Shown here: positions 17,415 through 24,787 of the stretch, piece after piece | Layout of the letters: every line of letters begins with the position of its first letter | Position numbering within the stretch: the stretch's first letter is position 1 | Assembly: GCA_965222315.1 (NCBI GenBank) | Contig: OZ244951.1 | Span: 3,968,001 to 4,032,000, forward strand | Direction: 5' to 3' | Length of the DNA stretch: 64,000 bases | From: JACKII01 sp965222315 | GTDB taxonomy: Bacteria; Pseudomonadota; Alphaproteobacteria; Bin95 | Program-made: the position numbers and the translations under genes | The notes under the pieces: model-generated | Databases searched by the model: none | What the model saw: only the letters and a program-made list of their open reading frames with translations | What the model was told of the DNA's origin: nothing

Positions 17415-17912
17415 ATGACGCCAGAACAACTGATGGCCCGCGCCATCGAGATCGCCCGGAAGGCCTTGGATGAGCCGGGCGCGCTGCCCTACGGCGCGGT
17501 GGTAGCCCGCGACGGGGAGATTATCGGTGAGGGGCTGAACCGGGCCGTGGGGCTCTCGGACCCGACCTCCCACGGGGAGGTTGAGGCGATCCGGGATGCT
17601 TGCCGCAAGCTGGGCACGACCGACCTGACGGGCACGGAGATGTACACGACGGCGGAGCCCTGCTCCATGTGCGTGGCGACCATGTATCTCTGCGGAATTG
17701 CCAAGATGTACTTCGCGGCCGGACCGGACGACAGCACGGCGCTGATGGGCAAACTGGCGGCAAAAAACCCATCGGTGCGACGCCGGTTCTCCATGGCGGA
17801 GCTGCGGTCGGAGGTGGGGTTGCCTGCCGATGAGCGCCAGATGCCGATGGAGCGCCTGGGCGTCGCCGAGGTGCAGGCACTGTTCCAGGCGTTTGGGGAA
17901 AAGCACGGGTAG
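17415..17912 (+). CDS. Cytidine-deaminase-fold nucleoside/base deaminase
   Basis: The 165-residue zinc hydrolase has HGE (zinc His plus catalytic Glu, in TSHGEVEAIRDAC) and PCSMC (two zinc Cys, in TTAEPCSMCVATMYLCGI). It is closest in pattern to guanine deaminase/tRNA-adenosine deaminase-like proteins, but the long C-terminal tail (AAKNPSVRRRFSMAELRSEVGL) and the catabolic setting argue against TadA itself. A good Shine-Dalgarno (GAAAGGAG) precedes the ATG. It sits 31 bases after the enolase-superfamily gene. Confidence 0.88.
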   Translation: MTPEQLMARAIEIARKALDEPGALPYGAVVARDGEIIGEGLNRAVGLSDPTSHGEVEAIRDACRKLGTTDLTGTEMYTTAEPCSMCVATMYLCGIAKMYFAAGPDDSTALMGKLAAKNPSVRRRFSMAELRSEVGLPADERQMPMERLGVAEVQALFQAFGEKHG

Positions 17913-17931
17913 GGTTGGCTTACATGCCAAT

Positions 17932-18010
17932 CCGGATGCGCGGCAAATATAGCCGCGCATCCGGCTGATGCCGCGGCACCGGCATTTGGATGTCAGGCCG
18001 GAAACCGGCC
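17932..18010. terminator. Hairpin cluster between convergent genes
   Basis: A perfect 13-bp stem CCGGATGCGCGGC / GCCGCGCATCCGG (17932-17944, 17952-17964) encloses a 7-base AAATATA loop. It is followed by ATGCCG/CGGCAT (about 17967-17985) and GGCCGG-AAA-CCGGCC (17996-18010). The cluster lies exactly between two converging genes, as expected of a bidirectional terminator, though no long T run flanks it. Confidence 0.55.
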
Positions 18011-18018
18011 GTTCGCCA

Positions 18019-19044
18019 TCAAAACCCGACCGTCACATTGATGGACCCAAACCGCTGCGAAGCGCCGTCGCCTTCAAAAAGGGCGGTGGTGGATACAAGC
18101 GAATAGGCGATCTTCACATCATAGACCCGCACGACCAGGCCCGCGGACCATTCGCCGACAAACGGCTTGCGTTCGACACTGGCGCTGTCGCGGAAGGTGT
18201 TGCCGTCCAGCGTGATGTCATGGGCAACCGCGTGCCCGGCAACACCGACGTAGAAATACCAGGAAAACGGCTTCGGCTTCCCGGCAAGCGTGCCGCTGAA
18301 CAGCGATGGTTGCACGCGGAGCGGTCCATAATCGGCTGAGAGATCCTGCCCGATGCGGAAGATCGTACCAGCGGCTGCCTCGGTCCGGAAATTGCCCAGG
18401 CTGCCGCTGACCATCGGCACCGTGTCGAAGCCCAGCCCGTCACCATCACCGAGCAGGGGAATGCGCCACCGCCGCGACACGTTCAGGTTGATGATCGGCT
18501 CGTTCTCGATCTGACTGCTCCAGCCGCGCGCAGGATCGTCATCTATCAACTTGTGGAAGGTGTTCTGGACCCATTCGGCCCCGGCGGCCGGGCCGACAAT
18601 GCCCAGGTCCAGCGCAACCGAGTCCACCATGTCACCATGATCCACCAACAGGGTGCCGCGCAGGAAAAGGTAGCCAGCATACGGGTGCTGGTTCGGCGGG
18701 GCCGGATTGGCATCAGTATCCTGCGGTGTATAAAAGGTTTGGCCGACGGCGATACCGGTACGGACATAGGCATCAGGATCAGCGCCCAGCAAGTTGTCGC
18801 TGATCCAATGGGACAATCTGGGAGTATCCGACGGCGCGAATGAATAATGTAAGGCGAAGCCGTTGGTATAATTCTTGTCAGTAGCCGCGAAAAAGTCGTT
18901 CTCAATCGCCAGTGTCAGGCCGCCGCCTGGCTCCGTTTTCGGCGTCTCGCTTTGGTCGGCTGCCCGTGCGGCGATATTCACCGGGAACAGGGCGGCACTC
19001 AACAGCGCGCAGACGCATGCGAGCCAGTGGCGCCGCATCTCCAT
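18019..19044 (-). CDS. LpxR-type lipid A deacylase family outer-membrane protein
   Basis: The 341-residue protein has a Sec signal peptide (LACVCALLSAALFPVNIAARA). The mature part matches the LpxR (DUF2219) family: GGLTLAIENDFFAATDKNYTNGF with the Asn/Asp residues used for Ca2+ and catalysis, then YTPQDTDANPAPPNQHPYAGY, and a C-terminal phenylalanine (NVTVGF) typical of outer-membrane beta barrels. LpxR removes the 3'-acyloxyacyl chain from lipid A. The ATG at 19044 has AAGGA eight bases upstream; an earlier in-frame ATG lacks one. The protein is probably a 12-strand barrel. Confidence 0.85.
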   Translation of the reverse strand: MEMRRHWLACVCALLSAALFPVNIAARAADQSETPKTEPGGGLTLAIENDFFAATDKNYTNGFALHYSFAPSDTPRLSHWISDNLLGADPDAYVRTGIAVGQTFYTPQDTDANPAPPNQHPYAGYLFLRGTLLVDHGDMVDSVALDLGIVGPAAGAEWVQNTFHKLIDDDPARGWSSQIENEPIINLNVSRRWRIPLLGDGDGLGFDTVPMVSGSLGNFRTEAAAGTIFRIGQDLSADYGPLRVQPSLFSGTLAGKPKPFSWYFYVGVAGHAVAHDITLDGNTFRDSASVERKPFVGEWSAGLVVRVYDVKIAYSLVSTTALFEGDGASQRFGSINVTVGF

Positions 19045-19139
19045 AATGTTTTTCCTTGGTATTTTATGTGCCCGTTCCGCACGGTCGCACGGTCCGCCAT
19101 CCGCGGAGTGCGGCCCCAACACGGTCAAGTGAGCATCGC

Positions 19140-20210
19140 CTACCCGGCCGCTACCACTTCGGCGATGGCCTTGCCGATTTCCTCAGTGGTGCCGTTGCCG
19201 CCCATGTCGCGGGTCTTGGGCCCGCCGCCGGTCAGCACAACCTCGATCGCGCGCTCGATGGCGTCGGCGGCATCCTGGTGGCCCAGGTGACCGAGCATCA
19301 TCGCGCCGGACCAGATCTGGCCGATGGGATTGGCAATGCCCTGGCCTGCAATGTCCGGCGCGGAGCCGTGCACCGGCTCGAACATGCTGGGATAGATGCC
19401 TTCGGGGTTGATGTTGGACGACGGCGCGATGCCGATAGAGCCCGCAACCGCCGGCCCCAGGTCGGAGAGAATGTCGCCGAACAGGTTGGAGCCGACAACC
19501 ACGTCGAACCAATCCGGGTGCTGCACGAAATGGGCCGTCAGAATGTCGATGTGATACTGGTCGGTCTCAACATCCGGGTACTGCTTCGCCATTTCGGCAA
19601 ACCGCTCGTCCCAAAACGGCATGGTGTGGATGATGCCGTTCGACTTGGTGGCCGAGGTCACCTTCTTGCGCTTGCGGGTCATGGCTAGCTCGAAGGCGTA
19701 TTTCAGGATGCGGTCGACGCCGCGGCGGGTGAAGGTGGTCTGCTGGCTCACCACCTCCCAATCGGTATTGGCATAGAGGCGGCCGCCCATTTCCGAGTAC
19801 TCGCCCTCGGTGTTTTCGCGCACGACGAAGAAGTCGATATCTTCCGGCCCGCGGCCCGCCAGAGGCGAGGACACGCCGTCGAGCAGGCGCACCGGACGGA
19901 CATTGGCGTACTGGTCGAATTCGCGGCGGATCGGGATCAGCATGTCCCAGAGCGAGATATGATCCGGTACGGTCGGCCAGCCGACGGCGCCCAGGAAGAT
20001 CGCATCGTTCGGGCGCAGCAGTTCAATGCCGTTCTCTGGCATCAGGCGGCCGGTCTTTGCGTAGTCCTCGCACGACCAGTCGAACTGGGTGAATTCGTAC
20101 TCCAGCCCGAATTTCGAGCCCACGGCCTCCAGCACGCGGATGCCTTCGGGCACGACTTCCTTGCCGATGCCGTCGCCCGGCAGAACGGCGATTTTGTACT
20201 TGGCGGTCAT
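19140..20210 (-). CDS. ttuC: Tartrate dehydrogenase/decarboxylase-type isocitrate/isopropylmalate dehydrogenase family protein
   Basis: NAD-dependent beta-decarboxylating dehydrogenase, 356 residues. It begins KIAVLPGDGIGKEVVPEG. It has the substrate-loop arginines (RREFDQYANVRPVRLL), VVRENTEGEYSEMGG, the catalytic Tyr/Lys region, NLFGDILSDLGPAVAGSIG with its metal-binding aspartates, and EPVHGSAPDIAGQG. The FTQFDWSCEDYAKTGRLMP N-terminus and DHISLWDMLIPIRR segment are the pattern of tartrate dehydrogenase/D-malate dehydrogenase rather than LeuB. It may act with the RidA-like gene upstream, but a repeat separates them. Confidence 0.87.
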   Translation of the reverse strand: MTAKYKIAVLPGDGIGKEVVPEGIRVLEAVGSKFGLEYEFTQFDWSCEDYAKTGRLMPENGIELLRPNDAIFLGAVGWPTVPDHISLWDMLIPIRREFDQYANVRPVRLLDGVSSPLAGRGPEDIDFFVVRENTEGEYSEMGGRLYANTDWEVVSQQTTFTRRGVDRILKYAFELAMTRKRKKVTSATKSNGIIHTMPFWDERFAEMAKQYPDVETDQYHIDILTAHFVQHPDWFDVVVGSNLFGDILSDLGPAVAGSIGIAPSSNINPEGIYPSMFEPVHGSAPDIAGQGIANPIGQIWSGAMMLGHLGHQDAADAIERAIEVVLTGGGPKTRDMGGNGTTEEIGKAIAEVVAAG

Positions 20211-20272
20211 GGGCGGGTTCGTCCTTGGGTGCAGTTAGTGCAATGGGTTGCGTATAGGTGTTGCGTATAGCC

Positions 20273-20343
20273 CTTCACCCTGAGCCTGTCGAAGGGTGCC
20301 CGCACGAATGCGGAAAGAGACCCTTCGACAGGCTCAGGGTGAG
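20273..20343. repeat. Second copy of the CTGAGCCTGTCGAAGGG inverted repeat
   Basis: Left arm CTTCACCCTGAGCCTGTCGA.. at 20273-20297 pairs with ACCCTTCGACAGGCTCAGGG.. at 20320-20343, with one unpaired base at the outer end. A third partial half-copy (CCTCGAAGGGTGAAG) follows near 20353-20367. It belongs to the same family as 9751-9820 and lies between two genes reading left. Confidence 0.8.
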
Positions 20344-20378
20344 GCTGTGGCGCCCTCGAAGGGTGAAGGTGAATTCGG

Positions 20379-20771
20379 TTACAGAACGGCGATGGCCTCG
20401 ACCTCGATCACAAAACCGGGCTGGGCCAGAGCGGTCACGCCGACCAGGGTGCTGGCGACCTTCAGGTCGCCAAACACTTCCTGCCGCGCCTCGCGGTACT
20501 CAGCCACGCGGGCCATGTCAGTAACGTAGACGTTCAGGCGGGCGATGTCGTTGATGGAGCCGCCGCCGGCCTCCAATTGCGCTTTCACATGGCGGAAGCA
20601 GGCGAGCGCCTGGGCCTTCATATCGCCGGGATTGGCAACGCCGCCGTTAGCGTCGTAATCCACCTGGCCGGAGAGCACCAGCATGGTGGAGCCGCCGGTG
20701 ATCTTCACCGCCTGGGAATAGGCGGACGGATCGAACACGCCGGGAGCGCAATATTTATCAAACGTGGCCAT
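20379..20771 (-). CDS. RidA family protein (enamine/imine deaminase-like)
   Basis: The 130-residue protein is of the YjgF/YER057c/UK114 (RidA) family. It has SGQVDYDANGGVANPGDMKAQALACFRHVKAQLEAGG, then INDIARLNVYVTDMARVAEY and the C-terminal VGVTALAQPGFVIEVEAIAVL, where a conserved Arg of true RidA proteins would usually precede the VEI/VEA segment; here the position reads as Gln-Pro-Gly, so deaminase activity is uncertain. The ATG at 20771 has AAGGA nine bases upstream; a longer upstream frame has no conserved content. Confidence 0.85.
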   Translation of the reverse strand: MATFDKYCAPGVFDPSAYSQAVKITGGSTMLVLSGQVDYDANGGVANPGDMKAQALACFRHVKAQLEAGGGSINDIARLNVYVTDMARVAEYREARQEVFGDLKVASTLVGVTALAQPGFVIEVEAIAVL

Positions 20772-20966
20772 GATCGGGTTTCCTTCTGAAGCACGGAGGC
20801 TAACAACCGTATACCAAGGGAAAAGAGCCTTGTCTGGATTGCGTATAGTAGAGAGACCGCGGAAGCCACTCCACGGCAGATTGCTGACCCTGCAACCGGC
20901 AAAATGCAACATGAAAGCGTCTATATCAGCGGCATGAAATACCCAACGGGTCAAAGGAATTCCCCT

Positions 20967-21884
20967 ATGCGCCGCCTGCTCATCGCCACAATGGCCGTGC
21001 TGGCCCTTGGCATACAATCAACCAGCGCCGCCCCCTTCAGCTTCGTCGCGTTGGGGGATATGCCGTACAATACGCCCTTTGACTACGGCCCGTTCGAGCG
21101 TCTGATCAAACGCATCAATGCGGAAAAGCCGGCCTTCAGCATCCATGTCGGCGACACCAAGGCAGGCTCCACGCCCTGCACCGACGCGGCATTGGCGGAG
21201 GTGCTGCACCGGTTCCAGCTGTTCGACGCCCCCCTTTTCTACACGCCCGGCGACAATGAGTGGACGGACTGCCACCGCAGCGGTTTCAGCGCGCAGGAGA
21301 GGCTGGCCAGAATCCGGGAAATGTACTTCGCCGAGCCCCGGTCGCTGGGCCGCCGCACGATGGCCTACGACCGCCAGGCCGATGGGGGCGACCACCGGCA
21401 GATGGTCGAAAACGCGACGTGGCGCCATGAGGGCGTACGCTTCGCCACGGTCCACGTGGTTGGCTCCAACAATGGCAACCAGCAGAAGTATCCAGGGGCG
21501 CTGGCGGAGTTCAAACCGCGGGACAAGGCGAACAAGGACTGGATCGCCGCGGTGGGCAAACGCGCGCGGCAGGAAAGCGCCAAGGCCCTGATCTTCGCCT
21601 TCCATGGCGACCCCTGGTACAAGGGCGGCGGCAACGGCTTTACCCGCACGCTGAAGGCGCTGGCCGAGGCGGCGAAAGAGTTTGCTGGCCCCGTCCTGCT
21701 GATCAATGGCGACATCCACGCCTACCGCGTGGACCAGCCGCTGGAGACCAAGAAGGGCAAGACGCTGGCAAACGTCACCCGGCTGCGGGTGATGGGCAGC
21801 CCGGACCTGCGCGCGGTCAAGATCACGGTCGATCCCGGAGCCGGCGCGCCCTTTCACTTTGCGGTGCTGGACCGGGCGGAGTAA
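20967..21884 (+). CDS. Secreted metallophosphoesterase-like protein
   Basis: The 305-residue protein has a clear Sec signal peptide (MRRLLIATMAVLALGIQSTSAA). Calcineurin-like metal motifs follow in order: FVALGDMPYN (GD), IHVGDTKAGS, TPGDNEWTDC (GDN), AFHGDPWY and INGDIHAYRVD (GDxH). It therefore has most of the dimetal centre of metallophosphoesterases and probably acts in the periplasm. The ATG at 20967 has AAAGGA nine bases upstream. It stands alone, followed directly by a MITE-like repeat. The substrate is unknown. Confidence 0.82.
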   Translation: MRRLLIATMAVLALGIQSTSAAPFSFVALGDMPYNTPFDYGPFERLIKRINAEKPAFSIHVGDTKAGSTPCTDAALAEVLHRFQLFDAPLFYTPGDNEWTDCHRSGFSAQERLARIREMYFAEPRSLGRRTMAYDRQADGGDHRQMVENATWRHEGVRFATVHVVGSNNGNQQKYPGALAEFKPRDKANKDWIAAVGKRARQESAKALIFAFHGDPWYKGGGNGFTRTLKALAEAAKEFAGPVLLINGDIHAYRVDQPLETKKGKTLANVTRLRVMGSPDLRAVKITVDPGAGAPFHFAVLDRAE

Positions 21885-22039
21885 TACCAACGGCAAGGGA
21901 TAGTAACCTTCACCTCGAGTAGCCCCGGATCGCAGTCCGGGGCGTATCGAGAGGCCGGCGACTGTATCCCTCGATACGCCGGCTGCGCCGGCACTCGGGA
22001 TGAAGGAGAGAGACGATCCTTACTCCCTGCCGTTGGTAT
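21884..22039. mobile_element. MITE-like element with ATACCAACGGCA terminal inverted repeats
   Basis: The left end ATACCAACGGCAAGGGA and the right end (reverse complement) ATACCAACGGCAGGGA form imperfect terminal inverted repeats around about 155 bases. A nested inverted pair CCTTCACCTCGAGT / ACTCGGGATGAAGG sits inside. It carries no coding sequence. It begins at the very stop codon of the preceding gene (TAATACC). The transposase that would move it is not in the window, and the target duplication is unclear. Confidence 0.6.
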
Positions 22040-22081
22040 AACTGTCAAGCGAGGGGGACGTTCCCGCACCGGGTAGGAAGA

Positions 22082-22909
22082 TTAGGCTGGCTTGCGGAAA
22101 ATCATTTCTACCGGCGCGATTTCGCCGGCGCCGACACCCTTTACCATGTTGCCGACCTTGGTCTGGGCGTCCTGGCCCATAATCACGCCCAGCCCCAGGG
22201 GAGGCGGGCCGGACTTGGCCAGACTGGCTGACAATTTAGCAAAGAAGTCCCTGGCGAAGTCGCCGCGCTCGCGCTCGGTCACCAGCGTGAAACCGGCATC
22301 TGACGCGGCACTGCGATAGATTTGAGGCGACGCCAGGAACGAAGCTTCCGGCACGTTCGCCCAGGGCAGCGGAAACGCCGGATGGGACGCGCCGAGCTGC
22401 ATCACGTCATAGACCGCGAACGTGCCGCCAGGCTTCAGCACGCGGTAAGCTTCCGAGAAGAGCTTCGCCTTGGCCGGCAGATTCATGCCGACATGCAGCA
22501 ATGTCGCCAGATCGAAATGTCCATCATGGAGCGGCATCTCGAGAGCGCTGCCGACCTGAAATTCGGCTTCCAGGCCCGTCATCTCCGTCAGCCGCCGGGC
22601 CGTTTCGACAAACTCCGGGGTCAGGTCGATGCCGGTGATCTTCGCTCCATGCCGGGCTGCCATATGACGGGCCGGGCCGCCGATGCCGGAGCCAATATCG
22701 AGCACGCGCGTGTCCGGCCCGATATCGAGTTGGTCCAGCAAGTCGTTGGTCGCCTCAACCCCGCCGATGTGGAACTCGTCCACTGGTTTCAGGTCGTCGC
22801 GGGTTAACGCGGCCGGGTCTTTCCCTGCGGCCTTCACCGCCTCCATAATCCGGTCGAACAAACTGCCGCTAGTATAGTGGCGGACAATCGCGTCGGTTGG
22901 GGACGTCAT
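22082..22909 (-). CDS. Class I SAM-dependent methyltransferase
   Basis: The 275-residue Rossmann-fold methyltransferase shows motif I TRVLDIGSGIGGPARHMAA, post-I ITGIDLTPEFVETARRL, motif II/III LATLLHVGMNLP and YRVLKPGGTFAVYDVMQ. It most resembles UbiE/dimethylglycine-methyltransferase-like small-molecule enzymes. The ATG at 22909 is preceded by AGGAGG at six bases, one of the strongest ribosome sites in the window. Upstream on the same strand lies an AT-rich region with the repeated 8-mer at 23048-23150, which could hold its control elements. Confidence 0.88.
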   Translation of the reverse strand: MTSPTDAIVRHYTSGSLFDRIMEAVKAAGKDPAALTRDDLKPVDEFHIGGVEATNDLLDQLDIGPDTRVLDIGSGIGGPARHMAARHGAKITGIDLTPEFVETARRLTEMTGLEAEFQVGSALEMPLHDGHFDLATLLHVGMNLPAKAKLFSEAYRVLKPGGTFAVYDVMQLGASHPAFPLPWANVPEASFLASPQIYRSAASDAGFTLVTERERGDFARDFFAKLSASLAKSGPPPLGLGVIMGQDAQTKVGNMVKGVGAGEIAPVEMIFRKPA

Positions 22910-23047
22910 AGCATCCTCCTCATGAGGCAATTTCTTCCAAACGACCCAGAATAATGCCAAAGCAGTTCGAAGGTGACAACAGCAAACGGCATACCCATCT
23001 ATAGCGCTAGCCCATTATGTTCACCGCGAAAACACAAGCCAAACAGG

Positions 23048-23150
23048 ATCTACAACACATCTACATTCGATCTACATCGCATCGACATAGACTAAACCCG
23101 GCATCTACATTTTCCGCCCGGAATGTAGATTTTTGTAGATAAATGTAGAT
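23048..23150. repeat. Array of eight ATCTACAT / ATGTAGAT octamers with helical spacing
   Basis: Forward copies begin at 23048 (ATCTACAA), 23059, 23070 and 23081 (ATCGACAT), exactly 11 bases apart. Another forward copy is at 23103. Inverted copies (ATGTAGAT, TTGTAGAT, ATGTAGAT) begin at 23123, 23133 and 23143, exactly 10 bases apart. The copies at 23103 and 23123 form a 9-bp inverted repeat. One-turn spacing is characteristic of cooperative protein-binding sites (operators or iterons). The array lies about 140-240 bases upstream of the methyltransferase ATG and beside a gene-fragment duplication. Confidence 0.75.
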
Positions 23151-23182
23151 GTTTTCCGAGTTTTTCTGATAGCGTTACTATG

Positions 23183-23275
23183 TTAAGGTAATCGCACCGC
23201 GATATCCAGCAGGGCAGGCTGGCCGGCTTTCATCGCGGCCTTGGCCATTTCCAGGGCGGCGGGCAGGTTCTGGTA
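23183..23275 (-). pseudogene. Duplicated 3'-end fragment of the ThDP-enzyme gene
   Basis: Read leftwards, this encodes YQNLPAALEMAKAAMKAG followed by the same last ten residues and TAA stop as the intact gene that ends at 24788. Bases 23190-23245 are identical to 24795-24850 (56 of 56). Beyond that, towards the missing 5' part, identity falls to roughly three in four, and an in-frame stop closes the frame. It is a remnant, not an expressed gene. rmuC lies between the two copies. Confidence 0.8.
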
Positions 23276-23285
23276 TCAGCCGTGA

Positions 23286-24725
23286 CTATGCCAGCGGCGC
23301 TTCAGTCCCATCATCAGCGGACAACTCCTGAAACTCAGGCGCTGACAAAGTTCGCGGTTCGATCTCTATCTGAGGCGGACTTTCCAGATTGGCATCCGCC
23401 GGTGTGACGCCTAGGCTTTCGAAACGGCGAGCCGCGGGATAAACACGGCTTTCGAGCGAACCAACCGTCCGGTTGTAATTTTCTACCGATTGCCGTAGCG
23501 TCCGACCCAACTTGCCCAAATGTTCGCCAACCGAAGACAGTCGCTCGTACAATTGGACAGCGCAGTCCCGAACCTCCTTGGCATTTGCCGCCAGCTTCTC
23601 TTGCTGCCAGCCATAGGCGATTGCCTTGACCAAGGCGATGGTGGTGGTCGGCGTCGCGATCAGCACGCGCTTTTGGAAAGCATCCTCGAACAGACCGGGG
23701 TCGGTCTGCATGGCCGCGGAATAGATCGCCTCCCCTGGAATGAACATCACTACAAAGTCCGGCGAGCCTTCCAGCCGCCGCCAGTATTCCTTGCCCGACA
23801 GGTTGTTGACCTGGGCGCGTACCTGGCCTGCGTGGCGGGTGAGCGCTGCCTGCTGGGCCTCAGGCTCGATCGCCTCGATCAAGTCTAGATAAGCGTCGAG
23901 CGGCGTCTTGGCGTCGATGACTATGGTCTTGCCGCCGGGCATCCGCACCACGGCGTCAGGGCGCAGGGTGCCGCCATTGTCATTACCGACGGTCTTTTCC
24001 TGGTAGAAGTCCACGTGCTCGACCATGCCGGCCATTTCGAACACTTGGCGCAGCTGCAACTCGCCCCAGCGGCCGCGGGTCTTGGGCGCACGCAGGGCCT
24101 GGACCAGCCGCCCGGTTTCGCCACGCAAGCCCTCATTGGTGCGCCGCAGTTCCAACACCTGGGTGTTGATGGCGGCGTAGGCATTTTCCCGCGCCTTCTC
24201 TATTTCGCCGATCTTGCCCTCAAACTTGGTAAGGTTTTCGGCTAGCGGCTTTACCATCGCTTCGATGGCTGTCTGGCGCTTGGCGAGATCGGCAGCTGCG
24301 CCCTTGTTGTGGGTTTCGAAGCGCTCGCTGACCAATTGCAGAAAGTTCTTACTGTTGGTGTTCAGGGTTTCGGCGGCCAGGGATTTAAACTGGTCGGCCA
24401 GCCGCTTCTCAGACGCCCGCAGCTCATTCAGGCGAGCTTGGTACTCCCGGTCTTGGGCTTCCAAATTGCCGATGGCCGATGCCTTTTCTTGCTGTGCTTT
24501 CTCCAGCCGCTCGCGAAGGCCGCGGGCCTCGGTTTCGAATTGCGCCATAGCGTTGCTGCGGGCTTCGGCAGCAGCTAAGGCCTCCGCCGCCGCAGCGCGT
24601 GCACTGTCGGCCTCAATAAGGCGCCGGGCTACTGGCCTAGCCGCAAAATGATAAACTGCAATCGCCGCGATCACGCCACCCAGCAATGCTGCAAGCGCGA
24701 CGAGCGTCCAATCCACTCCCGCCAT
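23286..24725 (-). CDS. rmuC: DNA recombination protein RmuC homologue
   Basis: The 479-residue protein has one N-terminal transmembrane helix (about 7-27, LVALAALLGGVIAAIAVYHFAA), a long Ala/Glu/Arg coiled coil (about 35-200) and the RmuC nuclease-like core: LRAPKTRGRWGELQLRQVFEMAG, LRPDAVVRMPGGKTIVIDAKTPLDAYLD and the C-terminal RKYNRTVGSLE-type segment (here VENYNRTVGSLESRVYPAAR). The lysine in IDAKTPLDAY fits a PD-(D/E)XK-type site. RmuC limits recombination at inverted repeats. The ATG at 24725 is used; a TTG one codon earlier is possible. The gene is bracketed by direct copies of its neighbour's 3' end. Confidence 0.93.
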   Translation of the reverse strand: MAGVDWTLVALAALLGGVIAAIAVYHFAARPVARRLIEADSARAAAAEALAAAEARSNAMAQFETEARGLRERLEKAQQEKASAIGNLEAQDREYQARLNELRASEKRLADQFKSLAAETLNTNSKNFLQLVSERFETHNKGAAADLAKRQTAIEAMVKPLAENLTKFEGKIGEIEKARENAYAAINTQVLELRRTNEGLRGETGRLVQALRAPKTRGRWGELQLRQVFEMAGMVEHVDFYQEKTVGNDNGGTLRPDAVVRMPGGKTIVIDAKTPLDAYLDLIEAIEPEAQQAALTRHAGQVRAQVNNLSGKEYWRRLEGSPDFVVMFIPGEAIYSAAMQTDPGLFEDAFQKRVLIATPTTTIALVKAIAYGWQQEKLAANAKEVRDCAVQLYERLSSVGEHLGKLGRTLRQSVENYNRTVGSLESRVYPAARRFESLGVTPADANLESPPQIEIEPRTLSAPEFQELSADDGTEAPLA

Positions 24726-24787
24726 CAATTTTGACTTCCTTCTCTACTGCCAAAACACTAAATGCCCCAATCGGCATTACTACGAAA

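Noticed and set aside
23048..23150. CRISPR-like reading of the octamer array
   Set aside because: The units are 8 bases with 2-3 base spacers and occur in both orientations; CRISPR repeats are longer with unique spacers of about 30 bases. No cas gene is near.
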